A stretch of DNA of 64,000 nucleotides from Ctena decussata (GCA_963989385.1 OZ022500.1:109347842-109411841), one strand, 5' to 3'; shown: positions 1 to 11,496, counted from the first letter of the stretch. The notes: generated by a model from the sequence alone, not told the origin. Made by a program: numbers and translations.

Positions 1-236
1 GAGCCGCGACGCGAGAAAACCAACAATGTGGTTGTGCACCCAGCGCAGACTCAGATCAGCCTGGGCATTTGCCCAGTCTGATCAGAGTCTTCGCTAAGCA
101 CTTTAAGGGTAGCTAAAGGTCTAAGCTACCTCCATGCGGACAGCGAAGACTCTGATCAGACTGGGCGGATGCCCAGGCTGATCTGAGTCTGCGCTGGGCG
201 CACAACCACATTGTTGGTTTTGTTGTGTCGCGGCTC
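1..236. mobile_element. 236 bp foldback element, copy 1
   Basis: A near-palindrome: the left arm starts gagccgcgacgcgag, and the right arm ends with its reverse complement at 236. The arms contain CAGATCAGCCTGGGC and GTCTGATCAGAGTC motifs; the loop is around 105-120. Two other copies (4956-5191 and 31334-31569) have exactly the same length, so these are full elements. The window begins at the first base of the element, so its left flank and any target duplication are not visible. It has no coding capacity; the open frame across it follows only from the symmetry. It is a non-autonomous foldback/MITE of unknown superfamily. Confidence 0.85.
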
Positions 237-239
237 ATA

Positions 240-293
240 TAATAGGGGACTTTGAGATATGGGTCTTTGAGATATTGAGAGTTGACTGTATCT
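240..293 (-). mobile_element. End fragment of pogo-like MITE
   Basis: Contains gggactttgagatatgg and ttgagatattgagagttgac then tgta, the right end of the element seen complete at 2941-3434 and 10357-10593. It directly abuts the 236 bp foldback. Confidence 0.6.
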
Positions 294-2224
294 TTGTTTT
301 TGCATGTATTGAGCTTGATTATTTACAGTGTAGTACTTTCTGACCATAATATTTTGGATGTTGGTATTTTGAACTTTTCCACCATCCCTTAAATATATTT
401 TTGAAAAAAAGGAAAATGAAGAAGTGTTATCCACTGCACTACAGCCGCTCCTATATTTCCATGAACTCCCGACAAATGAAATTTATCTTTTATATTTATG
501 CTGTGTTTTTACATCAATTTTGTTACTCATTCGTGAAGACCTGACTAATTTAACGCCAGGCAAAGGACGAAGAATAGTTATTAACCAACGTGTTTGGTAA
601 TTAAGTACAGCAGCCGTCACTATGACATGACATACAATAAATGTTACGTCGGCCAATCATCTATTTGAATTATCCGTGACGTTGCTTACGCTTTAGATTG
701 CATGAATGTGTGTTGTTTGTGGATGTATGCCCAGTATAGGTTCATCTAAGGAAATCGTCGACGAGTGTAAATATTTCTCTGTACATATGTATAGCTGAAG
801 TAAGAAGGCACCATTAGAGAGTGTTATTAAAGCAAGAAAAACGTCCACACAACCCCCACCCGCACCTACTGCAAGCACAGTAGGCACTTGTCCTACTATA
901 ATCCAAATCAGTGGGACGCCTCGGCACTGGAAGTTATACCCAGCATTATCGCACATCCGACCAACCCCTCCATTGTCATTAAGCTGTCAATGAATCCCTA
1001 ACAGTTTCAAATTTTAACAATTCTGAATTGTCCCCTTTTTCTGTACCTGTATCATTGTACCTGTATCATTGTAAGAGGGTTCCAGTTCAGGCTATTCATG
1101 AACATGTTGATTGCCAATAGGAAATATATCAGATGCTAAAAATGAGTACATAATATATCGCTTTGTGCCATGAAAACGCCTGTTGCAATGCGTATGCGTT
1201 AATTACTCACCGACATCACCGACTTTTACATACATAACACGGTCAGTTCACACACAGATAGATCGGATACATTTTTTTCAGTAAATGTTATAAGGGAAGA
1301 AAATCGTCAAAAACGCTTGTTTCTAAATTTAAATAATAAATTTGAACTCCGCTCTTTCAAGTTTTACAGATACACAGATCAGCCCACTCCGGCATAAGCG
1401 CAGTCTGATCAGTCTATCCTCAGCATGAAAGATGTCTGCATCATAAAGAACATATATGCCGAAAAAGACTGATCAGATCCCACGAATGCACCGGCGCTGG
1501 ACTGTGTGCCGGCTGCTCTGGCTAGTCAGATTATGCAATGCCCTAAGGCCTATTTTTCGCGATGCCGCTGCATGATTTTTGGAAAAGCTAATGCTTTGCG
1601 CTAAGCTATAGAAAAACACTGTTTCTTACACAGGTTTTGGTATATTTCTTAGGATGCAAAGCCAAATACTTTGCATTAAATTCAGAGTTTCATTTTCTAT
1701 GCAATCAGTTTATAAAAAGCAGAAGAAATGTAGCCAAGTTCAAGGCACTTGTAAAAGAAAAACGCGCTTTATGATGGAAATATTAAAAAAAAAAATTACA
1801 TGTACTATCAAAAATAGAATAAACTTTCCATCTGTTATTTTTAGCAGATGAGGTAAATCGGTTATGGATAAAAAATAGACACAATTGGACAAGGTCTTTG
1901 TTTGTTATTGGTGTCTGTGAAGAAAATAATGAAGAAATGCAGTTTTAAACCGGAACGAGCTTTTCGATCTCTTTGGCTTAACTGCGGCCCTAAAAAAAGC
2001 TTAGAACGAATCGTTGCAGTACAAACTCTCCTGGTATTTTCCGACTACATATGACGTATTGTTTCTTCCGAAAACAACTCGGTATCACTAAACCACTTGA
2101 ATACTGGCTTGCGGCCAAAAACGCAAGCCAAAAAAATAATGTTTATTCTCAGTAAAAGAAAGAATTATCAAAATGAATTCTCTATGTTGATCCCTTTGTT
2201 GATTTGGCAGGTCTTATTTACTCC
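294..2224. other. No supported feature
   Basis: AT-rich sequence with short open frames lacking coding character. A 14 bp direct duplication (cctgtatcattgta) lies near 1045-1072, and a GC-richer patch with GATC-type motifs lies at 1370-1540; neither could be assigned. Confidence 0.4.
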
Positions 2225-2697
2225 TTTTTAGCTCACCTGAGTTCAAAGTGCTCATGGTGAGCTTTTGAGTTGTTCAGCCTCTGTCAGCCATCCTTCATCC
2301 ATTCATTGGTTTTCTGCCTGTGGGTCACCACTTGCCTCAGAACAAGATAAAGGCTACAGTTATTAAACAGTCATAACTAAAACTTACACAGTAAGTTTAT
2401 GGCCATAAGAACTTTGGCATGTTTGATAATGGGCCAAGATGAATAATTAACAGAGTTATTGACCCATATATAGTATGCAGTGGTGTGTTTTATGTAGAGT
2501 TGTTGCCCTTTACATAGTCAAACATATTATATCTTGTCTTGTTAACACAACAGACCTACAGTTTGTGAGCAGTCAAGATCATCAAACTGACACAGTTAGT
2601 TAATGGCCACAATATCTCGGCCAAGATGGATAATGGGCCAAGTTGGACCATTCTCAACAAACTTATTGCCCCTTTCAATGTTCAAAAAATCAGTATA
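2225..2697 (+). repeat. Remnant of Helentron-like element (GCTCACC head) with decayed core
   Basis: Starts tttttagctcacctgag like the elements at 15222 and 16926 and keeps the inverted partner ggtgagctttt, followed by ccatccttcatccattc where the other copies have the CCGTCC microsatellite. Degenerate repeats follow (ggccaagatgaataat / ggccaagatggataat). No 3' hairpin end was found; the element is interrupted by the MITE at 2698. Confidence 0.5.
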
Positions 2698-2871
2698 CAG
2701 TGGACCCTCTTTACAACGACAGCATTTGTTCCCAAAAATTTTGACATTAATCTGAATTTGCTGTTGTATAGAAAGCATGTTTAGAACAATTTAGCCATTT
2801 TGTGCATATCAAAATGACGTTATAAAGAACTTTGCTGTTGTAAAGCGTGTCGTTGTAAAGAGGACTGACTG
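2698..2871. mobile_element. TA-flanked pogo/Tc1-like MITE
   Basis: Ends CAGTGGACCCTCTTTACAAC at left and gttgtaaagaggactgactg at right, flanked by TA on both sides (2696-2697, 2872-2873). This is the TIR and target pattern of Tc1/mariner-pogo elements. At 174 bp there is no transposase. A reverse-oriented relative lies at 35400-35690. Confidence 0.75.
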
Positions 2872-2940
2872 TATTAAGTTATCAACGCACTAGGGGCCAC
2901 AGGTTTTGAGGAGTCATCATCAAACTTACAGTTACACACT

Positions 2941-3434
2941 TACAGTCAACTCCCGATACCTCGAACACTGATTATCAAAGTACCCTCTTATATTAAAGAA
3001 TACGCAATCGGTAGGGCACCTGACTCGTAAGTCAGAGGTCCTGGGTTCGAATCCCGGTCTGGCCACATACTTTCGTTTCTCCTTCCGCTGATTCAAGAAG
3101 GGCAATTGTCAGTTGCTGGCGAAAGTATGTGCACTTAGTACTGGTTAACCGCTTAGGAGGTCTAAGCCTGCCCAGGAATAGTGTGGTTAGGTTAACTGAC
3201 CGTCCCGACATGACCTTAGTTGTTTACCGTGGACGTTAAGCATCAAATCAACCAACAAACCAAAATATTAAAGAATATAGTTAGGACATAATTCCATTTT
3301 TTCTTTACTTTTCAACTCTTCTTAACTCAAACTACTGATATCACAAAGTAAATTTTCTGGGACCAGAAAATTTACTTTGAGATACAGGTAGTTTGGAATA
3401 AAATTTGACTTTGAGATATCAAGAGTTGACTGTA
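2941..3434. mobile_element. Pogo-like MITE split by a SINE
   Basis: TIRs TACAGTCAACTCCCGATACC and gagatatcaagagttgactg then ta. The body contains ttttctgggaccagaaaatt, a short palindrome shared with the copy at 10357. A SINE (3003-3264) is inserted; without it and one target copy the element is about 219 bp, close to the 237 bp copy at 10357-10593. Confidence 0.8.
3003..3264 (+). mobile_element. tRNA-derived SINE, copy 1, 13 bp target duplication
   Basis: Begins inside a tRNA-like head (cgcaatcggtagggcacc), with B box ggttcgaatcc, then a long body containing ttcaagaagggcaattgtc and ctggttaaccgcttaggagg. It ends in an A/C-rich tail (atcaaccaacaaacc). The 13 bp atattaaagaata flanks both sides (2990-3002 and 3265-3277), a clean target duplication. 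The first bases of the head are missing, so this copy is slightly 5'-truncated. The body is shared by the copies at 9263, 25561, 31959 and 42654. It is not a functional tRNA gene. Confidence 0.93.
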
Positions 3435-3571
3435 TATGGCAACAAGACCTCTCCCTAGTTTGATAGTGGACCATATTAGGCAACAACATGTGTCTACCTC
3501 AAATTACATGGTTGGATCCTGGCACCTGCTTATACTTTTCCCAGATAAAAAGCTGTGTTCCGCTCAAACAA

Positions 3572-3649
3572 CATGGATTGGCTGAGATGCATACTTATCA
3601 GGATAATCTTATAAAGATTATCCTGATAAGTATGCATCTGAGCCAATCC
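3572..3649. repeat. Inverted repeat inside the array
   Basis: The arm catggattggctgagatgca is followed, after cttatcaggataatctt, by its reverse complement ending gagccaatccatg. The near-perfect 78 bp hairpin arises from one array unit copied in inverse orientation. Confidence 0.85.
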
Positions 3650-4335
3650 ATGAGGAGATGGCTTTTATATAAGCATTTTGCTTACTGTCAGATCCTGTAC
3701 CATTATCTACTTTTGTATTATATATATGTAATTTCTATGAATAAAATATTGTTTAAACCAATCTTATAAAGAAAATTATGTCCTGCTGTCACTACATGGA
3801 TGGGCCTTGACACAAACTTACCAAGAGACTCCTCTCATAGATAGATGAGCCCTGACACACACCTATCCAGATGCTTTTCTCAGGTAGAAAGTTATGTCTT
3901 GCTCACAAAACATGGATGGCCCGCGTTACATAACTATCAGAATGCTTTATTCAGAAAGAAAGATGTATCTTGCTCACACAACTTGGATGTGCCTGATGCA
4001 TACTGATCAAGATACTTTTCTCAGAAAGAAAAATGTAAAAGTCTTGCTCACACAACTTGGATGGGCATGATGCATACTCATCGTGTCCTGCTCACACAAC
4101 ATGGATGGGCCTTGATGCATACTAATCAAGACAGTTTCTCGGGAAGAAACGTGAGTCCAACTCATACAACAGGGATGGGCCTTGATGCATGCTTATCATG
4201 ATACGTTTCCCTGGAAGAAAGATGAGTCCTGCTCACACAACAAGGATGGACCTTGGTGCAAACTAATCAAGAAACTTTTTCAAGAAGAAAGAATGTGTCC
4301 TGTTCATACAGCATGGATGGGCCTAGATGCATATT

Positions 4336-4395
4336 TACCGTCCCGACGTGACCATAGCTGTTTACCGTTGACGTAAAGCGACAAATCAATCAATA
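4336..4395 (+). mobile_element. SINE 3' fragment
   Basis: ttaccgtcccgacgtgacca, tagctgtttaccgttgacg and the tail aaatcaatcaat match the 3' end of the SINE family. Only about 60 bp are present, in + orientation, inside the tandem array. Confidence 0.8.
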
Positions 4396-4955
4396 TGTTC
4401 GTCCTGCTCATTCAACATAGATGGGCCATGATGCATACGTCTTTTCTCATAAATAAATATGTGTTATGCTCTCAGAACACGGATGGGCTATGAAGAATAT
4501 TTATCAAGATTCTTTTCTCAGAATACAGAGTCCTGCTGAGGCAGAGTCCTGCTGACAGTCATCATGTACCGGTATACACATGTACTTTTCAAAATAATAT
4601 TAATTTTCCGAGAGAATGTTGAGCCCTCCTGATAGTCATGTGCAGTATACTTATCAAGATACTGTTCTCAGAAAGATACTTAAACCTATTTGAGAGAGCT
4701 TTTTGCTTTCTTATCAAGATTGGCCTCTGGGAAAATAAGGATTGATGGACTCGGATGCATACTTATTAAGATATACTCTTCCCTAGAATGAAAAATATGT
4801 CCTGCTCACACAACAAGATGGACCCAGAGGCATACTTGCCATGATACTATGTTTCCTTGAAAGAAGGCTGTGTGCTGCCCACACTGCATGTTTGGACTCT
4901 CCCAAATCTAAAGGTGTGAAATGAAGGCTGTTGGTACACTTACATACCGGTATTT

Positions 4956-5191
4956 GAGCTGCAACATGACAAAACCAACAAATTGACATGCGCCCAGTAA
5001 AGATTCAGATCAGTCTGGGTATCCATCTAGTCTGATCAGAGTCTTCACTGTCCACGTGGAGCTTGCTTAGACCCATAGCTACCCTTTAAGTGTTCAGCAA
5101 AGACTCTGATCAGGCTTGGTGGATGCCCAGGCTGATCCAAGTCTTCACTGAGCGCACATGCCACTTTGTTGGTTTTGTTGTGTTGTGGCTC
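4956..5191. mobile_element. 236 bp foldback element, copy 2 (diverged)
   Basis: Same family as 1-236, starting gagctgcaacatgac and ending ttgttgtgttgtggctc. The arms have diverged (for example cagatcagtctgggtatcc), but length and order are kept. The loop region carries the family sequence tagctaccctttaag. Confidence 0.8.
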
Positions 5192-5284
5192 ATTTGCTGA
5201 CAGGCTGCACAGTCACAGTTGCTATAGCACCTTTATGCATGTTGCGACTTAAATAGTGGTTGTTGCTACAGAGGCTGTAAGACA

Positions 5285-5864
5285 TTAGGGTTGAGTCGGG
5301 TCACTTCAGACAGCGGGAAAAAATCGGACATACCATTGCAAACAGTGAAAATCCAGATGATACGGCTCATAATGAGCTGTCTCATCAAGATAAAATGCTG
5401 ATGCACAGTCTTTTAATAACACTATGTTTGAATTACACTGGATTTTCACTGTTTGCCATGAAAATCCAGATGAGTCGGCTCATAATGAGCTGTCTCATCA
5501 GGACTTAGCACAGTCTCTTAATAACACTGTGTTTGAATTACACTTAGCACAGTCTCTTAATAACACTATGTTTGAACTACACTGGATTTTCACTGTTTGC
5601 CATGAAAATCAAGATGAGTCGGCTCATAATGAGCTGTCTCATCAGGATAAAATCCTGATGAGACAGCTCATTATGAGCCATCTCATCTGGATTTTCACTG
5701 TTTCCCAATCCTGATGAGACAGCTCATTATGAGCCGTCTCATCTGGATTTTCACTGTTTGCCCGATTATTTTTGTTTTAATTCCAAACAACTGACATATA
5801 AATGAAACAATGCCACTGTTTGACTTTAACTGCTCTCCGAATTTACCCGACTTGACCATAGTTG
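5285..5864. mobile_element. MITE with expanded hairpin core
   Basis: The left end ttagggttgagtcgggtcac and the right end ctctccgaatttacccgact form imperfect TIRs, as in the compact copy at 11274-11496. Between them a 70 bp hairpin unit (aaaatccagatgagtcggct and its partner, with GCAAACAGTG-type borders) is repeated about five times in mixed order at 5330-5760, so the element is more than twice as long as the compact copy. Open frames here only reflect the repeats. Confidence 0.75.
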
Positions 5865-6516
5865 GCACAGAAAGTGTGACACAAAAACACTTAAGAAAAT
5901 CATAAACTTGTTTGCAGGACAGAAAATGGTAAAACCTGACTGTTATCAGAGAAATAGTATCATCATTGGACTGTACCACATTGTTTAAATCATCAGCTAT
6001 TTTTTATTGTCTTATTATCCTCAAAATAAAAAATCAATGATTTCCCCATATCTTGCTGGTAAAATCAATCATCCCTTCATTAACCTGAGTGTTGATTGAT
6101 TTTCGGATGTCCTGTGTTATTTTAGTCAGGTAGATATCACAGACAGGAAGCTATTCCAACCGCATCGCTTCAGTTTTACGAGTTTTTCATGACAAGATCT
6201 GTTTTAAGCATTAAGCCTTCAGGAGACACAAAAACTGTGTCTTCCGATAATAAGCTTTGGTTTTGTTGTGTAACAGATATTGTTTTGAACTCAGTAGCTG
6301 ATTGTGGTATTGTAAATCTTAATTGCTTGATTAATTATTAATTCCTGCATCTTATTCACCATCAGAGATTTAAGGGTAGCATAAATTGAGCTGATGAAAC
6401 AGAAGAAATGTGAGAGGTTGTCTGGGGTAATTAGAGATTTGAGGTGAAAATAAGCCTTCCTGCACATCTTGACTGCATTGATCACAGTAGTTGACGTCCT
6501 TTTCAGCAGTATTTTA
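5865..6516. other. No supported feature
   Basis: AT-rich unique-looking sequence. Short open frames on both strands show no coding signal. Confidence 0.4.
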
Positions 6517-7675
6517 TGCACCAGTCATTTGCAACCACGGCCCCCATGGGGCCTGGGATAGCGGGGGCATAGCGGGACTTAAGTACAGTGTTTTTACCAA
6601 AGAGGTGTCTCGGCAGTGCCGTGGATACGCCGGGCTATTGATTCCCGCCAAAAGGCGAGAAAAATGGTGGAGTGTTTTTAAGGAAATTGTCAGAATATTG
6701 ATTTTTAGCGCGTCTTTGCGAAGCAAAGGAGAGCTTATGCTATACCCCTGGCGTCGTAGTCCGAGTATGCGTTAGCGTTAGCGTCCTCGTCGGCATCCGT
6801 GATCAGGTTAACCAATGTTAACAATTGCGTTTAACTCGATGTTCAACACTGTATTTTACAAACTACAGCAGATACAGTCATCATACTTGGTACATATATA
6901 CATCCATATGACTGCAGCAGCTGCATGACACAATTGTATGTCCTTGACCTATATGTTACGGTTGACTGACTTTGCTGTTTGGCACTGTTTTTAAGGCAAA
7001 TTTTTTTAGTTTTGATGAAACCTTTGACAGAGGAGACTTGATACTTGGTCAAATAGTATATCCCTATAATTGCAGCAGCTGCAAAGCTACCATGCAGACT
7101 CCTGTGCCCTTGACCTTTGTTCATGGTCCAGTGATTTTGTCTTATATTTCAAGCACTGTTTGATGGATTAACATCATATCTGGCATAGTGGATCAGTCTG
7201 ACATGGAGAATAACCTTATATTATTTATAGATCACTGTGACCTATATTTCATGGTTCGTTGATTTTGCCTTGTGTCTCCAAAACTATTTATAGATTAACA
7301 TCTTCTTTGGGAATTTGACGTCACTCAGACATAAATTTAATCATTCAGTGCTTTTGCTTCATATTTTGAGTTGTATTTAGTATGTATTCATCATATACCT
7401 GAGATAATGGCTCAGTCTGACACTGCAGATGACCTGATATATTTGTAGGTCTTTGTGACTGTGAAAGTCAGGCACCCATAAGGCGCGCTTTGTTGTCTTC
7501 TGACAACTCTTGTCAAACTTATATGATCCCCTGGGGGCGGAAACCTTTACCAGGGATTTGACATAAATAATGTCCCCACAGTGCAGGGCATATACCAGGG
7601 CTTTGCAGAGTGAAAAGTCAATATCTCCGCTATTCCCCGGGCCCAGGGGGGCCGTGGTTGCAAATGACTGGTGCA
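6517..7675. mobile_element. TIR element with TTA target duplication, copy 1
   Basis: Ends TGCACCAGTCATTTGCAACC and its reverse complement (to 7675); the TIR extends through the GC-rich cacggccccc. TTA flanks both sides (6514-6516, 7676-7678). A 3 bp TTA duplication is typical of PIF/Harbinger elements, but the terminal bases are not enough to be certain. There is no transposase. A second element with its own ends (6702-7513) sits inside. Confidence 0.8.
6702..7513 (+). mobile_element. Helentron-like element (AGCGCG head), nested
   Basis: Starts tttttagcgcgtctttgcg with the head hairpin ctttgcgaagcaaag. The core contains two or more ~150 bp repeats (tgcagcagctgc; ggttgactgactttgc). The right side has the inverted head piece aaggcgcgc, then the hairpin gttgtcttctgacaac and the end tcttgt. 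The layout matches the other Helentron-like copies. No Rep/helicase gene is present. Confidence 0.65.
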
Positions 7676-7839
7676 TTAGTCATACCAAGATGATGGGAAG
7701 AGGGTGATTATGAAGAGCTTTTCAGTGAAGCACCATTTAAGTTTGAACAGACTCTCCTCTCCAGCAGAGGTTGAAACCATGGTTCCGTGCTCTAAAATAA
7801 TGACTGCTTTTCACTCTGCCATGCAAACGCTTCCAGACC

Positions 7840-8165
7840 TAGTACATGTCTCTTGATAACACTATGTTTTGGGTCCATACAAAGCATGATAATAGTGTTG
7901 TATCTTTATTACACTATGTTGGGCTCCATACAAGGCATAATAGTAGTGTTGTATATTTAGCTCCATACAGGGCATAATAGTAGAGTTATATCTTTATTAC
8001 ACAGGGAATAATTGATAGTAGTAGTGTATCTTTATTACACTGTGTTGGGTTCCATATAAGGCATGATAATGGTGTTGTATCCCTATTACACTGTCTTGGG
8101 ATCCATACTAGGTGTATCTTTATTTCACTGTGTTGAAGTCCATACAGGGCATATAATAATATGTT
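7840..8165 (+). repeat. Tandem array, about 60 bp unit
   Basis: Repeats of tctttattacactatgttgg and ccatacaaggcataatagta vary in length and run to 8165. They are degenerate and have no coding meaning. Confidence 0.75.
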
Positions 8166-8221
8166 TGAGCTATACAAGAATTCTAAGCTTTGGGACAAAA
8201 GTGCAAGGTGTGTGTGTAGGT

Positions 8222-8242
8222 GGGGGGGGGGGGGGGGGGGGG
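8222..8242 (+). repeat. 21-G homopolymer
   Basis: An unbroken run of G directly after a GT-rich stretch. It could fold as a G-quadruplex, and its length may be a sequencing estimate. Confidence 0.9.
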
Positions 8243-8289
8243 TATAGGGAGGTGGGGGACATATTGAATTTTGGGCTGATCCTGCAAGC

Positions 8290-9700
8290 ATTAGCATCTG
8301 CGTTGGTGTAGCTTCTTGTCTGCACTCTATCTACTGGAGGGATGAATGGATTTTGACAAAATTTGCACAGATACATTATTGGATGGGGGGGGGAAAGAAC
8401 TGATTGATTTTGGTGATCGTGACCCTAATTATAAGGTCACAGGAGGTCAAAGAAGATTGAAAATGCCTTGTCCGCACCATACCTCCTGAATTGATAAATG
8501 GATTTTTACTAAATTCGCACAGATATATCACTGGAAGATGGAAAAGAATTGATTAGATTTTGGTGACCTTGACCCCATTTTCAAGGTCACAGAATGTCAA
8601 AGAGTATTGAAAAAAGCCTTGTCTGCACCTTATCTCCTGAATGGATGGATGGATTTGAATTAAACTTGCTCAGATATATCATGGAGAGATGCAAAAGAAT
8701 TGATTAGATTTTGGTGACCTTGATTTATTTTCAAGGTCACAGGAGATCAAAGAATGTTGAAAAATGCCTTGTCTGCACCATAGCTCCAGAATGGATGGAT
8801 GGATTTTAACTTAACTTGCATAGATATATATCTTAAAAATTGAAAAGAGCTGGTTAGCTTTTGTTGACCTTGACTCCATTTTCAAGGTCACAGAAGGTCA
8901 AAGAGTGTTGAAAAATGCTTTGTCTGCCCCATATCTCCCAAATTGATGGATGGATTTCAGCCAAACTTGCACAGATATATCATTGGGAGATGCATAATAA
9001 CAGGTTAGATTTTGGTGACCTTGACCCTATTTTCAAGGAGGTCAAAGAATGTTGAAAAATGGCTTGTCTTCTTTGTATTTCCTGAATGGATGGATGGATT
9101 TGAACCAAACTTGCAAAGATATATCAGTGGGAGATGGAAAAAAAAAAGTGTTTTAATTCTGGTGACTCTGACCTCATTTTTGAAGGTCACAGAAGGTCAA
9201 AGAATGTTGAAAAATAGTTTGTCTGCACCATATCTCCTGAAGAGATTGATGGATTATGACCAATTGCTTGATTGATTAATTTGATGCTTAATGTCCACGG
9301 TAAACAGCTATGGTCATGTCGGGACGGTCAGTTAACCTAACTACACTATTCCTGGGCAGGCTTAGACCTCCTAAGTGGTTAACCAGTACTAAGTGCAGAT
9401 ACTTTTGCCAGTGACTGACAACTGCCTTTCTTGAATCAGCGGAACGAGACCCGAAAGTATGTGGCCAGACCAGGTGTCAAACCCAGAACCTCTTGACTTA
9501 TTAGTCAGGTGCCCTACCGATTGCGCTACGCGGCCCGGCGATTATGACAAAACATTGATAGATGTATAATAAGTAGTTGGGAAAGAACTCATTGAATTTT
9601 GGTGACCGGGACTCGGTTTTTAAGGTCACAGGAGGTCTAAAAACTTGACAACATTTAGGGAAAATGATTCTGCTGGGAAAGCGCAGGTAGGGGGACATCT
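8290..9700 (+). repeat. Tandem array, about 150 bp unit, with TCAAGGTCA motifs
   Basis: Six to seven units start near 8319, 8467, 8619, 8768, 8919, 9064 and 9219 (cttgtctgcacc). Each carries gaatggatggatggat, cacagatatatcactgg, ggtgaccttgacc and, in most, ttcaaggtcacagg. A SINE (9263-9539) splits the array, which resumes at 9540-9660. It may be the core of a Helentron-like element ending near tctctagtt (9715-9725), but a matched head was not established. Confidence 0.85.
9263..9539 (-). mobile_element. SINE copy 2, reverse
   Basis: On the minus strand: tRNA head (cgcgtagcgcaatcggtag), the shared body, and a tail of atcaatcaagcaat type. The flanks gattatgacca (9252-9262) and gattatgacaa (9540-9550) match at 10 of 11 bases, an evident target duplication inside the tandem array. 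Confidence 0.92.
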
Positions 9701-10065
9701 GTTTTTGTCAAATAACATCTCTAGTTATCTTCTTGTTCTGCTAGTTGTACATCTAGAAGCAAAAGGGAACACACTTCCCTCTATACATGTACTGTGTTAC
9801 ATTGTGCACTGTCTACTATGACAGTGGCAAAACCTGTTATAATAAGTTTCTTTTGAAGTTAATTCATTGATAATGTTGGTAACTATTATGATTATCATTC
9901 AGATTGTCTCAGTGGACTAATGTGTGTTGCCAGTTTTCACTTACTTCAAACGACCCTCATTTATTTGTCTCTGTCATTCAGAGTCCAATTGCTCTTTAGG
10001 GAAAAGATTGCTTGAATAGTCTTAAGACTGTTTGTTGTTAAATGGCGCTTATCCTAGTTTATGGA
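9701..10065. other. No supported feature
   Basis: AT-rich sequence after the array; nothing recognised. Confidence 0.4.
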
Positions 10066-10228
10066 GGGAGCCGCAGTACTATAATGGTAAACACGCCAGA
10101 CTTCCAGTCAGTGGTCGCAGGTTCAATCTTCCCCTCTCCCGGTCATTTGGCTGAGACTAAATAGAGATCCTGTCACCATATGACCTCTGTATTGATGGGA
10201 CATTAAACCTGAGTTCACTCACTCACCT
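10066..10228 (+). mobile_element. Second tRNA-derived SINE type
   Basis: Head gccgcagtactataatggta with a B-box-like gcaggttcaatcttc, then a short body with cattaaacctgagttcactc and a tail cactcacc. The same 3' end recurs at 39190-39232, so this is a repeat family distinct from the long-body SINE. Confidence 0.7.
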
Positions 10229-10356
10229 TAGTTTATGGACACTAGGTTGATCCTAGTATGCACAAGGCATAGTAGTTTTAGAATTCTTTTTTCACACCTT
10301 AACCACGCAGCCATTCTCAGAAAATATCTCCAAGGGAGATCATTCTGAAAGGGAAA

Positions 10357-10593
10357 TACAGTTAACTCTGGATATCTCGAACACTGTTATCCAAAAGATA
10401 TCAAAGAAAAACATTTGGACACATTCTTATTTTTATTTACATTTCAACTCCTCTTATCACAAACTATTGATATCTCAAAGTAAATTTTCTGGGACCAGAA
10501 AATTCACTTGAGATATCTGTGACCAGAAAATTCACTTGAGATATCAGTAGTTTGTGGAGAATTTCGACTTTGAGATATCGAGAGTTGACTGTA
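10357..10593. mobile_element. Pogo-like MITE, copy 2
   Basis: Ends tacagttaactctggatatc and gatatcgagagttgactgta, i.e. TA plus about 20 bp TIRs. Inside, a 33 bp segment (accagaaaattcacttgaga and following) is duplicated. It is homologous to 2941-3434. Confidence 0.85.
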
Positions 10594-10635
10594 CATGTAT
10601 TGGTCTCCTCTTTCAAGTACAAGCATTGTACAAAG

Positions 10636-10792
10636 TACCCTTGAAGCACCAAAGCAGGAGATGACAAAATTTAATCTGAAAATTTAAACAAATGTTTTGT
10701 CCAAGCTATATCATATTGAGAATTCAAAGACTAGAGGGAAAACAGTGTAGATCCAGATGAAGCGGCTCATCATGAGCCACCTCATCTGGAAT
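10636..10792 (+). mobile_element. Partial TTAA-ended hairpin MITE
   Basis: cttgaagcaccaaagcagga, atcatattgagaattcaaag and the hairpin agatgaagcggctcatcatg match the family complete at 12748-12958. The right part is missing. Confidence 0.7.
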
Positions 10793-11273
10793 AGTGAGGT
10801 TCTTCTCATATGTGGCTGCAGGTTTGTAAATGCAAACAACAAAGCCAAAAATCAAAGTACTGAAAGGCAAAATCCTGTTCATCCAATTTCGAAAACTTAT
10901 TAACCGGTTGTCCATTGGTTACCATTAGCAAATTCTGTTGTTAGGCACCTGCAATGGTGGTATGCTTGAAAACAAAATATTTACAGCTTTATATGGACAG
11001 TGTCAGTTAAGAAGCGAAATCTTATATTTCTGGTATTTTTTTTTTCTCAAACAATTTACCAAGCCTCAAGATTTTCTTTTCCCTAACCACATTAATTTTG
11101 TGCAGTATATACTGCCGTAAGTTTTCCTTCATGAAAAATGATTTTTCTTGTCAATAGATCTTCTAATGATATGACACATTAAAACCCAGTTCTGTTATCT
11201 TTGGACATCCTGTAATTGCCTTGTCTCATTTATTCTGGCACCATAATCACCCTGAATATTGGAACAATTTGAC
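10793..11273. other. No supported feature
   Basis: AT-rich with short open frames only. Confidence 0.4.
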
Positions 11274-11496
11274 CAATTAGGGAAGAGTTGAGTAACTTCG
11301 GACAGCGGGTAAATTCGGACATACCATTGCAAACAGTGAAAATCCAGATGAGACGGCTCATAATGAGCCGTATCATCAGGATTTTCACTGTTTGCCCAGT
11401 TAATTTTGTTTTAATTCCAAACAACTGACATATAAAGGAAACAATGTCACTGTCCGAATTTACCTGCTGTCTGAATTTACCGGACTTTGCCCTACT
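11274..11496. mobile_element. Hairpin MITE, compact copy
   Basis: TIR-like ends gggaagagttgagtaacttc with gacagcgggtaaattcggac at left, and gtccgaatttacctgctgtc with ccggactttgccctac at right. The centre is a single hairpin gcaaacagtgaaaatccaga ... actgtttgc. It is the unexpanded form of 5285-5864. Confidence 0.8.

Larger units (their letters stand above)
3490..4890 (+). repeat. Tandem array, about 75-80 bp unit
   Basis: Repeats of a unit containing tcctgctcacacaacatgg, atgggccttgatgcatac and tatcaagatacttttctcag run across this stretch, with marked decay at both ends. A SINE fragment interrupts it at 4336-4395. Two units in opposite orientation form a hairpin at 3572-3649. Confidence 0.85.

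Noticed and set aside
3001..3065. tRNA gene
   Set aside because: Head is incomplete, fused to a SINE body and flanked by a 13 bp target duplication.
7377..7676. MHQSFATTAPLGP frames at 7377-7676 and 37698-37928
   Set aside because: Translation of the right TIR and subterminal sequence of the TTA-flanked element; identical phase only because both copies share the TIR.
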